From an uncultured Lachnospiraceae bacterium (GTDB taxonomy: Bacteria > Bacillota > Clostridia > Lachnospirales > Lachnospiraceae): 64,000 nucleotides of DNA. Numbering within the stretch: the first letter of the stretch is position 1; every line of letters begins with the position of its first letter. Below the pieces are notes generated by a model, which had not been told where the DNA came from, searched no databases, and saw only the letters and a program-made list of their open reading frames with translations. Shown here piece after piece: positions 55,675 through 64,000 of this stretch. The translations under genes were made by a program, and so were the position numbers. The DNA is taken from positions 4,143-68,142 of the forward strand of contig CAJTQG010000016.1 of the NCBI GenBank assembly GCA_910578605.1, written 5' to 3'.

Positions 55675-56556
55675 TTAATGATGCTTTCGGTATTCCATGG
55701 GAGTACATCCCATGGCTTTCTTAAACACCCGGGAAAAATAGTTGGGTGTGGCAAAGCCTACATGGTCTGATATTTCTGTAATGCTCATATTCGTTCGCTG
55801 TATATATTCCAAGCTTTTTTCGATGCGGTAATGAATTAGATAATCAAAGATAGTCTGATTCATACACCGCTTAAACATGCGGCATGTTTCGTTGGAACAA
55901 AGGTGTACATGATTTGACAGCTGTTCTAAAGTAATATTTTCCTGGTAGTGAGTTTGTATATATTCTATAATTTGTCGAATGCGCATAGTATCTTTATTTG
56001 GCTTTGAATGTTCAAGTTCATCCAACTCTGCATGTTCGTAGATTTCCAGCCATATGGTCATTAAGGCGATTTGAATTTGAAGCTCTGTGGAGCGTGAAGG
56101 GGTGGCGCAGAGCAGACGTATATGCTCTATCAGTTCCAAAATATGCTGCTGCCATGGGATATGGGAGGAAAACAAAATGGAGGAGCAGGCAGGGGAATTT
56201 AAGATAGGATGCATAAATTTATTGTCCATTACACTGGAGGAGTAGCCGTACAATAATCTGGGATGAAAGGTGATAGAAAGGTAGCTGCAATCCTGACTGT
56301 CTAGGCGGCGTCCGGTGTGAAGCATATTGGAATTACAAAACAATCCTTGGGACGCTCTCAAGGAGTAGATTTTTTCATTGACCTGATAGGAAATGCTTCC
56401 CTCCATGACAAGTGTGAGTTCTATTTCAGGATGCCAGTGCCAGGAGAAGGAACCGGTCTCAAAATAGGACAACCGTTCATAGCTGATGCGAAATGGGAAT
56501 TCATAGCTTCCATGCTGCTTAATTTCTTTTTGCTCCTTGTCTATCTGTAATTGCAT
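55675..56556 (-). CDS. AraC-family transcriptional regulator
   Basis: Two helix-turn-helix motifs of the AraC type fill the C-terminal 100 residues (ITLEQLSNHVHLCSNETCRM and SITEISDHVGFATPNYFSRV, ending FKKAMGCTPMEYRK). The first 150 residues form a cupin-like sugar-sensing domain (HWHPEIELTLVMEGSISY). 293 residues. AAAGGAG precedes the ATG. It is divergent from galK, sharing a 210-bp promoter region, and lies beside the arabinanase gene. It may control the galactose/arabinan genes; the effector is unknown. Confidence 0.9.
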   Translation of the reverse strand: MQLQIDKEQKEIKQHGSYEFPFRISYERLSYFETGSFSWHWHPEIELTLVMEGSISYQVNEKIYSLRASQGLFCNSNMLHTGRRLDSQDCSYLSITFHPRLLYGYSSSVMDNKFMHPILNSPACSSILFSSHIPWQQHILELIEHIRLLCATPSRSTELQIQIALMTIWLEIYEHAELDELEHSKPNKDTMRIRQIIEYIQTHYQENITLEQLSNHVHLCSNETCRMFKRCMNQTIFDYLIHYRIEKSLEYIQRTNMSITEISDHVGFATPNYFSRVFKKAMGCTPMEYRKHH

Positions 56557-56650
56557 AAATCAGCACTCCTTTTATTTTTTTGTAAAATATTTCTGTATAA
56601 ATCTTTATGGTAATGAAATCTCAAAATTATTTCTTTATTTCTCTAAATAG

Positions 56651-56679
56651 TTGATGAAAAATCAATATAGTTTTATTAT
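56651..56679 (+). promoter_or_regulatory. galK promoter with overlapping short inverted repeat
   Basis: TTGATG (56651-56656), 17 bp, TATTAT (56674-56679). The -35 region contains TTGAT-N5-ATCAA, a possible regulator half-site pair. Confidence 0.6.
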
Positions 56680-56767
56680 ATTGTTATTAACAGAAAAGTC
56701 AAATATAGTACAGCAGGAAACAAAAATTTCTAGTGAATTGAGATGAGTTATGAGAAAGGAGACGATT

Positions 56768-57958
56768 ATGGAGTACACATTGCCGCAATTAAAAGAAAAA
56801 TTTTATGAGCTGTTTGGGGAGGGGGAGAATGGAAAAATGTATTTTGCACCAGGCAGGGTAAATTTAATTGGAGAGCACACAGACTATAATGGAGGACATG
56901 TATTTCCCTGTGCATTGACAATTGGAACATATGGTGTGATACGAAAAAGGGCGGATAAGCTGCTAAAATTTTATTCCTTGAATTTTCCTCAGGACGGCAT
57001 GGTAACAGTATCTTTGGACCATTTAGTGCCAGAAGAGGCAGACGGATGGACCAACTATCCAAAAGGAGTAGTGTGGGCATTTGAAAAAAAGGGATACATG
57101 ATAGAAAACGGAGCAGATATATTGATATATGGAGACATTCCCCCAGGCTCCGGTCTATCCTCCTCTGCCTCCCTGGAGGTGCTTACAGGTTTCATGTTAA
57201 TGGACACCATGGGGCTTAATATTTCCATGACGGAGCTGGCATTACTTGGACAGTACAGTGAGAATCATTTTAATGGAATGAACTGCGGTATTATGGATCA
57301 GTTCGCCAGTGCAATGGGAAAGAAAAACTGTGCTATTTTTCTAGATACCAATACATTACAGTATGAGTATTCTCCAATTGATCTTAAGGATGCCAGAATT
57401 ATTATTACGAACAGCAAAGTGAAGCACAGCTTAGTTTCCTCCGCTTATAACGACAGAAGGAGGGAATGTGAATTTGCATTGGAGCAGCTTCAGACGGTGA
57501 CAGATATTCAGACATTGGGAGACTTGACGATACAAGAGTTTGAACAGTACAAGGATGCTATTACAGATGATGTGAGGAGAAAAAGAGCAAAGCATGCCGT
57601 GTATGAAAATTACAGAACGATTCAGGCGGTGGAGGCTCTGAAGGAAAATAATATAGAAAGCTTTGGAAGTATGATGAATGAGGCACATATTTCCATGAGG
57701 GACGATTATGAGGCATCCTGTTTAGAGACAGATATTTTAGCGGAGTTGGCATGGGATATACCAGGAGTGCTGGGTTCTAGAATTACAGGGGGAGGTTTTG
57801 GAGGCTGCACAGTCAGCATTGTGAAAAATGAAGCCGTTGAGGAATTTAAAAAGCTTGTATATGAAGGTTATTTGGAGAGAACAGGAAACAAAGCAGAATT
57901 TTACGTGGTAGATATAGGGGATGGCGCCCGTTGCTTAGAGGAGGAAAGGGAAATCTAA
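56768..57958 (+). CDS. galK: Galactokinase
   Basis: Phosphorylates galactose at C1 in the Leloir pathway. The galactokinase signature GRVNLIGEHTDYNGG and the GHMP phosphate loop PGSGLSSSASLEV are intact, as is GGGFGGCTVSIV. A frame start at 56750 is possible, but GAAAGGAG lies in front of ATG 56768, giving 396 residues. It heads galK-galT with AraC divergent, and probably receives galactose from lacZ and from plant polymers. Confidence 0.97.
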   Translation: MEYTLPQLKEKFYELFGEGENGKMYFAPGRVNLIGEHTDYNGGHVFPCALTIGTYGVIRKRADKLLKFYSLNFPQDGMVTVSLDHLVPEEADGWTNYPKGVVWAFEKKGYMIENGADILIYGDIPPGSGLSSSASLEVLTGFMLMDTMGLNISMTELALLGQYSENHFNGMNCGIMDQFASAMGKKNCAIFLDTNTLQYEYSPIDLKDARIIITNSKVKHSLVSSAYNDRRRECEFALEQLQTVTDIQTLGDLTIQEFEQYKDAITDDVRRKRAKHAVYENYRTIQAVEALKENNIESFGSMMNEAHISMRDDYEASCLETDILAELAWDIPGVLGSRITGGGFGGCTVSIVKNEAVEEFKKLVYEGYLERTGNKAEFYVVDIGDGARCLEEEREI

Positions 57959-58091
57959 TCAATATGTTTAGAAAGGCGGTATGTCAGCATATGGAAAAAA
58001 TGAAGATTATAAATTTTTAGAATGAATTATGAAAATTGGTTGTGCCGGCTTTGCCGGTAGGGCTGGAAAGTTGGAAAGGAGCGAAAAGCAG

Positions 58092-59630
58092 ATGCTGTCA
58101 GAATATATTGCAAGGCTGGTGGAATATGGAATTCGTACAGGTTTAGTGCCGGAGTGTGAGAGAATATATACAACAAATTTGCTGCTAGATAAATTTGGAG
58201 AGAAGGAATATATTTTGGGAGAAAGCCGGCTAGAGGAGAAAGAGGAGCAGATGCCCCTAGAAGAGATTTTACAGGGACTATTAAGGGAGGCCGGCAAAAG
58301 AAATTTAATGGGGGAGGGGGTAACCCAGCAGGATTTATTTGACACGGGGCTGATGAATTGTCTTGTGCCCAGACCAGTTCAGGTACAGCAGACATTTTGG
58401 GAAGCATATAAAAGTTCTCCTATGGAAGCGACAAACTATTTTTATAAGCTCAGTCAGGACAGCAATTATATAAGGCGCTACCGAATTGCCAAAGATGAGA
58501 AGTGGACGGTAGACAGCAAGTACGGTGTTTTAGATATTACGATTAATTTGTCTAAGCCGGAGAAGGATCCAATAGCAATTGCGGCGGCGGGAAAACAGGA
58601 GAGTGTCAGTTATCCCAAATGTCAGCTTTGTATGGAGAATGAGGGCTATGCAGGGCGCCTTGACCATCCGGCAAGGCAAAATCATCGTGTCATTCCGGTT
58701 ACCATTGATGGAGGAGGATGGGGCTTTCAGTATTCTCCCTATGTGTATTATAACGAGCATTGTATTGTGTTTAATTTACAGCATGTTCCCATGAAGATTG
58801 ACGAGGCAACATTTAGAAAGTTGTTTGATTTTGTAAAACAATTCCCCCACTACTTTGTGGGCTCTAACGCAGACCTGCCCATTGTTGGAGGCTCCATTTT
58901 AAGCCACGACCATTTTCAAGGGGGGAATTATGAGTTTGCCATGGCCAGAGCTCCAATTGAAATACCGGTTACAATAAAAGGCTTTGAGGATGTGGAGGCA
59001 GGAATTTTAAAATGGCCGTTGTCGGTGCTACGGATTCGCCACTTAGATGCAGACAGGCTTATTAGCCTTGCTGCCCATGTGCTGGATAAATGGCGAAATT
59101 ACACAGATGAGGATGCCTTTATTTTTGCCGAGACAGAGGGAAATTCCCATAATACCATTACACCCATTGCTAGAAAATCCGGAGGGTTGTATGAGTTGGA
59201 TTTGACACTGCGCAATAATATTACAACGAAAGAACATCCGTTGGGTGTATTTCATCCCCATACTAAGCTTCACCATATAAAGAAGGAAAATATTGGATTG
59301 ATTGAGGTGATGGGATTAGCGGTGCTTCCGGCAAGGTTGAAAAGGGAAATGTTACTGATGAAGGATGTACTGATATCAGGTAAAAATGTAAGGGAAGTGG
59401 AAGAATTAAAGGCACATCATGAATGGCTGGAGGAGCTGATAGAGAGCCGGAAGAAATGTAATCAGAATGAGGGGGAGAGGGATTTTTCAAAAATGGGGGA
59501 GGAACAAGTGATGGATATTTTGCGCATGGAAGTGGGCAAAGTGTTTGTGCAGGTGTTGGAGGATGCAGGAGTTTTTAAGTGTGATGAGTCCGGAAGGCAG
59601 GCTTTTTTGCGATTTGTGAAAACGTTGTGA
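58092..59630 (+). CDS. galT: UDP-glucose-hexose-1-phosphate uridylyltransferase, class II
   Basis: GalT swaps UMP between UDP-glucose and galactose-1-phosphate. This is the Firmicutes-type class II enzyme: YPKCQLCMENEGYAG, GGSILSHDHFQGGNYEFA with the active-site His, and FAETEGNSHNTITPIARK. ATG 58092 follows AAAGGAGCGAAAAGCAG; the longer frame from 58029 has no ribosome site. 512 residues. galE is not seen nearby, so the pathway is incomplete in this window. Confidence 0.95.
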   Translation: MLSEYIARLVEYGIRTGLVPECERIYTTNLLLDKFGEKEYILGESRLEEKEEQMPLEEILQGLLREAGKRNLMGEGVTQQDLFDTGLMNCLVPRPVQVQQTFWEAYKSSPMEATNYFYKLSQDSNYIRRYRIAKDEKWTVDSKYGVLDITINLSKPEKDPIAIAAAGKQESVSYPKCQLCMENEGYAGRLDHPARQNHRVIPVTIDGGGWGFQYSPYVYYNEHCIVFNLQHVPMKIDEATFRKLFDFVKQFPHYFVGSNADLPIVGGSILSHDHFQGGNYEFAMARAPIEIPVTIKGFEDVEAGILKWPLSVLRIRHLDADRLISLAAHVLDKWRNYTDEDAFIFAETEGNSHNTITPIARKSGGLYELDLTLRNNITTKEHPLGVFHPHTKLHHIKKENIGLIEVMGLAVLPARLKREMLLMKDVLISGKNVREVEELKAHHEWLEELIESRKKCNQNEGERDFSKMGEEQVMDILRMEVGKVFVQVLEDAGVFKCDESGRQAFLRFVKTL

Positions 59631-59768
59631 GGCTTACGGAGCATATTTCACTTTTGGAGTAATATATAACTATGTGTTATGTGTCAAATATATTTATCAA
59701 ATGTTCATGTATGCATGTTCGCTTAGTATTATGGCACGCAGGAAAAAGAGAAAGGGAAGGAGAAGGAA

Positions 59769-61598
59769 ATGTCAGCATTTTTATTTGTGCATTTTGTGGG
59801 AGAGGGGAAATATCATGAGCAAGTTTATTTTTCTGTCAGTAAGGATGGTTTGCATTGGCGGGATTTGAGGAATGGGAAGCCTATACTTTTTTCTCATATA
59901 GGGGAACAGGGAGTGAGGGATCCCTTTATAGTAAGGGAGCCGGAGAGTGGAAAATATTTTTTGATAGCTACGGATTTGCGCATAGAGGCGGGAAAAGGAT
60001 GGAAAGCGGCCCAGGAGGCCGGCAGCCGCTCTATTATTGTGTGGGAATCCGAAGATTTAATCCATTGGTCTAGGGAGCGAAGCGCAGAGGTAGGAGTGGA
60101 GGGGGCAGGGTGTGTGTGGGCACCGGAGGCTGTCTTTGATGAAGAAAAAAAGACGTTTATGGTATTTTGGGCATCAAAGGTGCAACTGGCAGGGGAGACG
60201 GCATCAAAGCATTGCATGTACGCCTCCTACACAAAGGATTTTAAACAGTTTAGTGAGCCCTTTGTCTATTTGGAGAAGGAAAAAGATGTGATTGATATGA
60301 CCATTGTTCGGGAAAAGGATAGGTACTATCGTTTTGTGAAGGATGAGACAACGGGAACGATTATGCTGGATGCCGGAACTAAGTTGGATGGGGTGTTTCA
60401 TCCTGTACAGTCTGAGTCGCTGGCAGCTCTCAAGGGAGTGGAGGGACCGGAGTGCTATAAGCTGCCGGATGGTACATGGTGCTTAATAGTAGACAGATTT
60501 GCGGAGGGCAAAGGATATTTGCCGCTGCTTGCCAAAGATTTGACTAAAGGTGAATTTGAAGTTTTGTCCGCTGGCGACTATTATTTAGGGGAAAGCAAAA
60601 AACGTCATGGTGGAGTGATAGAAATTACAGATGAACAGTATGATGCCCTGCGGGATTATTATGGTGCGAATCCGGTGATAGAAGGCTTGTTTGCGGATCC
60701 AGATATTGCTTTTTTTGAGGGAAAATATTATATATATCCTACCTCAGACGGTTATGAGGGATGGTCTGGTACTGCATTTTCCGTGTTCTCCTCTGAAAAT
60801 GGAAAATATTTCAGGAAAGAGAGGCAGATTTTGGAATTGGCTGGGGAACAGGTACCGTGGGCGGTAGGTTCAGCATGGGCGCCTTGCATTGCTGAAAAGA
60901 ATGGAAAATATTATTTTTATTTTTGCGGCAAGCGCCAAGATGGTGTATCCTGCATAGGAGTAGCGGTGGCGGATAGTCCTGTGGGAGAATTTAAAGCACA
61001 GCCGCAGCCTATTTTAACTCCAGAGATGGTGAGAAATTGTGGGATAGATATTTGTCAGGTGATAGACCCATCTATTTATCATGAGGGAGAAAAAAGTTAT
61101 CTTCTTTTTGGGAATGGTACGCCGGTGATTGTGGAGTTAGAGGACAGTATGGTGGAAGTGAAGCGAAATACCATGGAGGCTTTGGAGGGAGCATATGATT
61201 TTCGTGAAGCTATTACTGTGCTGAAGAGAGAGGGAAAGTATCATTTTACCTGGTCCTGCGATGATACAGGAAGTGAGAATTATCATGTAAATTATGGAAT
61301 CTCGGACAGTCTTTACGGACCTATACAATATCAGTATCCTGTGCTGGAGAAAACGGGATATTCCCTTGGAACAGGTCATCATGCTATTGTAAAGGTGCAA
61401 AAGATGAACGAGCAGATTCAAGAGGAAAATAAAAAGGGGAAGGAAGATAAAAAAGAAGAAAAATTTAAGATAGCATATCATAGGTTTGCCACGCCCCTAG
61501 AGCAATATCCAGAAGGAAAGAAGGGATTTTACAGAGAAATCTGCATGGGAGACCTAGAGTTTGATGAAAGGGGATTGATGAAGCCGCCGCAAAAATAA
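59769..61598 (+). CDS. Cytoplasmic tandem GH43-like glycosidase
   Basis: There is no signal peptide, so it acts inside. Two propeller-like halves are seen: first VRDPFIVREPESGKYFLIATD, then CVWAPEAVFDEEKKTFMVFW (about residues 50-290). The second, GH43-typical, starts with LFADPDIAFFEGKYYIYP and includes VIDPSIYHEGE and a final SLGTGHHAIVKV (about 300-560). The second half has the usual catalytic Asp in ADPDI. It probably trims arabino- or xylo-oligosaccharides that were imported. It follows galT by 138 bp with AAGGAGAAGGAA before the ATG. 609 residues. The first half may be a degenerate GH43. Confidence 0.8.
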   Translation: MSAFLFVHFVGEGKYHEQVYFSVSKDGLHWRDLRNGKPILFSHIGEQGVRDPFIVREPESGKYFLIATDLRIEAGKGWKAAQEAGSRSIIVWESEDLIHWSRERSAEVGVEGAGCVWAPEAVFDEEKKTFMVFWASKVQLAGETASKHCMYASYTKDFKQFSEPFVYLEKEKDVIDMTIVREKDRYYRFVKDETTGTIMLDAGTKLDGVFHPVQSESLAALKGVEGPECYKLPDGTWCLIVDRFAEGKGYLPLLAKDLTKGEFEVLSAGDYYLGESKKRHGGVIEITDEQYDALRDYYGANPVIEGLFADPDIAFFEGKYYIYPTSDGYEGWSGTAFSVFSSENGKYFRKERQILELAGEQVPWAVGSAWAPCIAEKNGKYYFYFCGKRQDGVSCIGVAVADSPVGEFKAQPQPILTPEMVRNCGIDICQVIDPSIYHEGEKSYLLFGNGTPVIVELEDSMVEVKRNTMEALEGAYDFREAITVLKREGKYHFTWSCDDTGSENYHVNYGISDSLYGPIQYQYPVLEKTGYSLGTGHHAIVKVQKMNEQIQEENKKGKEDKKEEKFKIAYHRFATPLEQYPEGKKGFYREICMGDLEFDERGLMKPPQK

Positions 61599-61641
61599 GA
61601 CGATTATGTGTTGCAACCAATTTAATGACATGTTGATAATA

Positions 61642-61807
61642 CTAGTGTACTGTATCATTGATATTTGTCAAAATCATACAGGATATTTGTTCATCTGCAA
61701 GGCGAATTTTCGACGGTGTAGCGGTGGCTACGGCTAGAAAATTTAACGAAGCGGATGGGCAAATAAACAAGTGGGTCTGGTTAATAATCAGTGATACAGT
61801 ACACTAG
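61642..61807. mobile_element. 166-bp palindromic MITE-like element
   Basis: Near-perfect 21-bp terminal inverted repeats (61642-61662 and 61787-61807, starting CTAGTGTACTGTATCA, one mismatch) enclose about 124 bp. Inside lie nested palindromes: ATTTG-TCATC/GATG-CAAAT arms, GAATTTTC/GAAAATT, and a GTAGC-GGTG-GCTAC tip, so the whole folds into one long hairpin. It has no coding capacity and no visible target duplication. It sits between convergent genes and may also act as terminator. Confidence 0.6.
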
Positions 61808-61818
61808 GTTTGTGAGAT

Positions 61819-62727
61819 TTATTTTTTTACAATAACCCTTCCCTTAAAATTGTAGTGTTTTAATTGTTTATCTATGGATTTTTTTACTTTTTTATTTTTC
61901 ACATAGATTTTGCACTTTTTATTGAGATACTCAAATCCTCCTACGGTCAGTTTTGGAGCCTTTTTTCCCTCAAGTACAATTGTTTTTAAATTTTTACAAT
62001 TTTTAAATGCCAGTCCGTATATTCTCTTTATCGATGACGGAATTATCAGTTTCTTCAGTTTTTTGTAGCCATAAAAAGCATAAGGATAGAGATATTTAGT
62101 GCCTTTTTTTACGGTAAAGGTAGATTTATTGCCGCAGGTTGACATCAATGCCTGGTTTTTCTTTGTGTATATTCCATTTTTATATTTTTTAATATATTTA
62201 TTCTTTTTTGAAATAACTATCTTTGCCGTTGTATGACCTAGTACTACACTCTTTGCGCTAGCCGGCAGACGAATTTCTTTTACATTTTTCCATGTACTTA
62301 AAAATAGTTGAACTCCTGTTACATTTTCCGGAACGATTATCTTTTTCACTTTCTTTTTATTTTCAAATTCTGTTCCGGGCCAGTAATAACAATCGTCATC
62401 TTCAGGATAATCCTTCCCTATAAATTCATAAATACCGTCTGTTTGATATATTTTATAATTGTATGCTATTGTGGTGGGAAAAGTCAGTGTACTGCCTTTA
62501 CATTTTGTTGCATACAAGAAAGCCTTTCCCTCTTCCAGAGCACAATAGTAATCATCCACAAATATTGCAGAATAACGATCTCCATACTCGCCATAATCTA
62601 CATCCTTAGAGGTTGGTGAAGGATAATATACATCTGTCAATGCTGCTTTTGTATGCACTGTCCCGTCTGCTGTTCCTATCACAGCCATGGTAATACTAAG
62701 AAACAGTGCCAATATTTTATTTTTCAT
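61819..62727 (-). CDS. Secreted BspA-type leucine-rich repeat protein
   Basis: A signal peptide (MKNKILALFLSITMAVIGTA) leads to a folded region of about 100 residues and then LRR_5-type repeats (KKLKKLIIPSSIKRIYGLAF, NCKNLKTIVL), ending in a Lys-rich tail. It is probably exposed on the surface and may bind host or plant ligands. 302 residues. Its tail is similar in style to the end of the lyase at 13.7-16.8 kb. The gene follows the next minus-strand gene by 36 bp, so the two likely form one operon. Confidence 0.82.
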   Translation of the reverse strand: MKNKILALFLSITMAVIGTADGTVHTKAALTDVYYPSPTSKDVDYGEYGDRYSAIFVDDYYCALEEGKAFLYATKCKGSTLTFPTTIAYNYKIYQTDGIYEFIGKDYPEDDDCYYWPGTEFENKKKVKKIIVPENVTGVQLFLSTWKNVKEIRLPASAKSVVLGHTTAKIVISKKNKYIKKYKNGIYTKKNQALMSTCGNKSTFTVKKGTKYLYPYAFYGYKKLKKLIIPSSIKRIYGLAFKNCKNLKTIVLEGKKAPKLTVGGFEYLNKKCKIYVKNKKVKKSIDKQLKHYNFKGRVIVKK

Positions 62728-62763
62728 TATACTTACCTTCTTTCGCTAAATATTTAAAGTGGT

Positions 62764-63954
62764 TTATACAAATTCTGTTGTGGAGATTTTGTCCCAGTAA
62801 CTAAAATCGGATTTGCTTCCGCCTGCCGCTATGTAATATCCTTTTAAATTATTAAAAATAAAGTAATGGGTTCTTGGAACTATGATTTTGCGGCTGTCCG
62901 ACAAAGAGTTGGCTTTTAACAAGCGAATGCAGGCATTTTTTGTAATGGTATATCTTACCGGATAAAATGATGCTTTATCCTCATATTTGTTGGTACAGTC
63001 TTTGTTTGCAAAATATTTAATATCTCTAAATTCCATGCACCCTGTCTTTACCCCCTGCTGAAATACCGCCCAGTTGGCAGCTGCCTTAATCTTATTTTTA
63101 TAATCGGTTTCCCGTGCTTTTTTCATCCAAAGCTTTAAATCATTGAGATTCACTGTTTTCGTTCCCTCGTCAAAATAACTTGATGAAAATTCATTTATGG
63201 AATCCTTTGGCACCATCGTTCTGTGGGCACAGGTATCTCCCGCCATATGCATGGCAATTCCTAGAATTTTATATTTTCTTGATTTTTTGTCAGATTCTGT
63301 TCCCGGAAACATATTGGTGGAGAGAACAAGGTCCATTTTGCTCATCAATTCCTGTAGTATTTCCCAATCCTTTGCCGTCAATTTCGATTGATAGCGAGCG
63401 GTTGTCCTTGTCTTTACATTTGCCAGGGCAGATTTTTTATCCCCATTCTTACCTAATTCCTGTGCCAAATCCCACATATAGGATATATTTGCCACATAAT
63501 TTCCCCGCCCATGGTAGGCATCTGCCACTTTGTCTTTATCATAAAATTTATTTAGCTTTTTATTGATAAATTCTTTACCAAATTTATCCGGCATAGTGGC
63601 TGCTATTCTTAGTTTTTCTATTGTCTCCTTATCTAAACCAACAGCATTTCCCGCCGTCTCTGATGATGAATAATGCCCTTGATTTTCTTCATCATTTCCC
63701 CATAGTAAATTAGAACCAAGCAAATCCAGTAAGCTCCAATGGCTAGGCTTATCTTCTGTTTCTATAATTTCTGTCTCCGCCAACATCTCATCCAATATGT
63801 CATAAACAAAGTTATCTTCCTCTATATCTTCCATACTAGAATTTATGTCGGAGTTTTCCGTATTTTCCATATTATCTGCGTATAGAGCTGTTGTTTGACT
63901 GGATAATACTAATAATACAGTTGTCAGTGCTGCCGCCATTATTTTCTTTTTCAT
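62764..63954 (-). CDS. Secreted protein with zinc-phospholipase-C-like motif
   Basis: ATG 63954 is behind AGAAAGGA; a longer frame from 63987 lacks a ribosome site. A signal peptide ending in TTALYA and an acidic linker precede a helical domain of about 280 residues. GIAMHMAGDTCAHRTMVP has the H-x3-D-x3-H pattern reminiscent of zinc-dependent phospholipase C/S1 nuclease folds. AYHGRGNYV could give another His. Full zinc ligands were not confirmed, so enzyme activity is a guess. 396 residues. It is probably the first gene of a pair with the leucine-rich repeat gene. Confidence 0.6.
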   Translation of the reverse strand: MKKKIMAAALTTVLLVLSSQTTALYADNMENTENSDINSSMEDIEEDNFVYDILDEMLAETEIIETEDKPSHWSLLDLLGSNLLWGNDEENQGHYSSSETAGNAVGLDKETIEKLRIAATMPDKFGKEFINKKLNKFYDKDKVADAYHGRGNYVANISYMWDLAQELGKNGDKKSALANVKTRTTARYQSKLTAKDWEILQELMSKMDLVLSTNMFPGTESDKKSRKYKILGIAMHMAGDTCAHRTMVPKDSINEFSSSYFDEGTKTVNLNDLKLWMKKARETDYKNKIKAAANWAVFQQGVKTGCMEFRDIKYFANKDCTNKYEDKASFYPVRYTITKNACIRLLKANSLSDSRKIIVPRTHYFIFNNLKGYYIAAGGSKSDFSYWDKISTTEFV

Positions 63955-64000
63955 ATTTTTAAATCCTTTCTTCTGTATTTTATTCACATGAAATAAAAAG

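Noticed and set aside
59674..59868. Alternative frame before the cytoplasmic GH43 gene
   Set aside because: Different frame, low complexity Arg/Lys stretch; the ATG at 59769 has AAGGAGAAGGAA directly ahead.
1..64000. CRISPR arrays, tRNA, rRNA, prophage or integrase genes
   Set aside because: No regularly spaced repeats, no cloverleaf or rRNA-like stretch, and no integrase, transposase or phage structural motif was seen.

Overview
The window reads as chromosomal DNA from a low-GC Gram-positive anaerobe, most likely a butyrate-forming Lachnospiraceae (Clostridia). The signs are strong AGGAGG-type ribosome binding sites, a ptb-buk pair for butyryl-CoA to butyrate, a GAAC-N4-GTTC SOS box in front of uvrB, a class II galT, BspA-type leucine-rich repeat surface proteins and large secreted carbohydrate-active proteins. 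I see no rRNA, tRNA, CRISPR array, prophage or intact insertion sequence. The species cannot be fixed from this sequence alone; butyrate kinase fits a Coprococcus- or Butyrivibrio-like organism better than the CoA-transferase users.

Layout. 1-7.5 kb: a truncated membrane protein, an MsmK/UgpC-type sugar ABC ATPase, a PucR/CdaR-type regulator, then ftsE-ftsX-M23 hydrolase-S41 protease (septal cell-wall remodelling). 7.5-12.8 kb (minus): a GH2 beta-galactosidase, a six-helix chemoreceptor and, in front of it, a small ORF broken by a stop codon. 13.7-19.8 kb: a very modular secreted polysaccharide-lyase-like protein, then a divergent Hsp90 translationally coupled to an unknown helical protein. 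19.9-22.3 kb (minus): an AgrC-like GHKL kinase fused to an extracellular RsiV/DUF3298-like domain. 22.6-32.2 kb: uvrB-uvrA under SOS control, then moxR-DUF58-transglutaminase. 32.4-36.3 kb (minus): an unknown Ser/Thr/Ala-rich protein and ptb-buk. 36.7-43.4 kb: cupin protein, pth-mfd-PrsA-like lipoprotein, C_GCAxxG_C_C protein and a 35-residue membrane peptide. 43.7-49.6 kb: a Cthe_2159-like carbohydrate-binding lipoprotein behind four 11-bp direct repeats, a METTL25-like methyltransferase and a membrane-anchored protein with a defective C39-like domain. 49.6-52 kb (minus): class A PBP. 52-61.6 kb: secreted GH43 endo-arabinanase, AraC regulator, galK, galT and a cytoplasmic GH43. 61.6-64 kb: a 166-bp palindromic element and two secreted proteins (minus).

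How the genes fit together. The 52-61.6 kb block looks like a plant-polymer locus: outside cleavage of arabinan or arabinogalactan, inside trimming, and galactose entry through galK/galT, with lacZ at 7.6-10.9 kb releasing galactose. No sugar permease is present, so uptake must be encoded elsewhere; the MsmK-like ATPase at 637-1752 could serve it. The rest is mostly core functions (cell wall, DNA repair, translation, butyrate formation).

The least explained items are the Hsp90/helical-protein pair, the GHKL-RsiV fusion, the 11-bp repeat operator, the palindromic element, the interrupted ORF in front of the chemoreceptor and the defective C39-like protein. All family assignments are from reading motifs; no database search was run.
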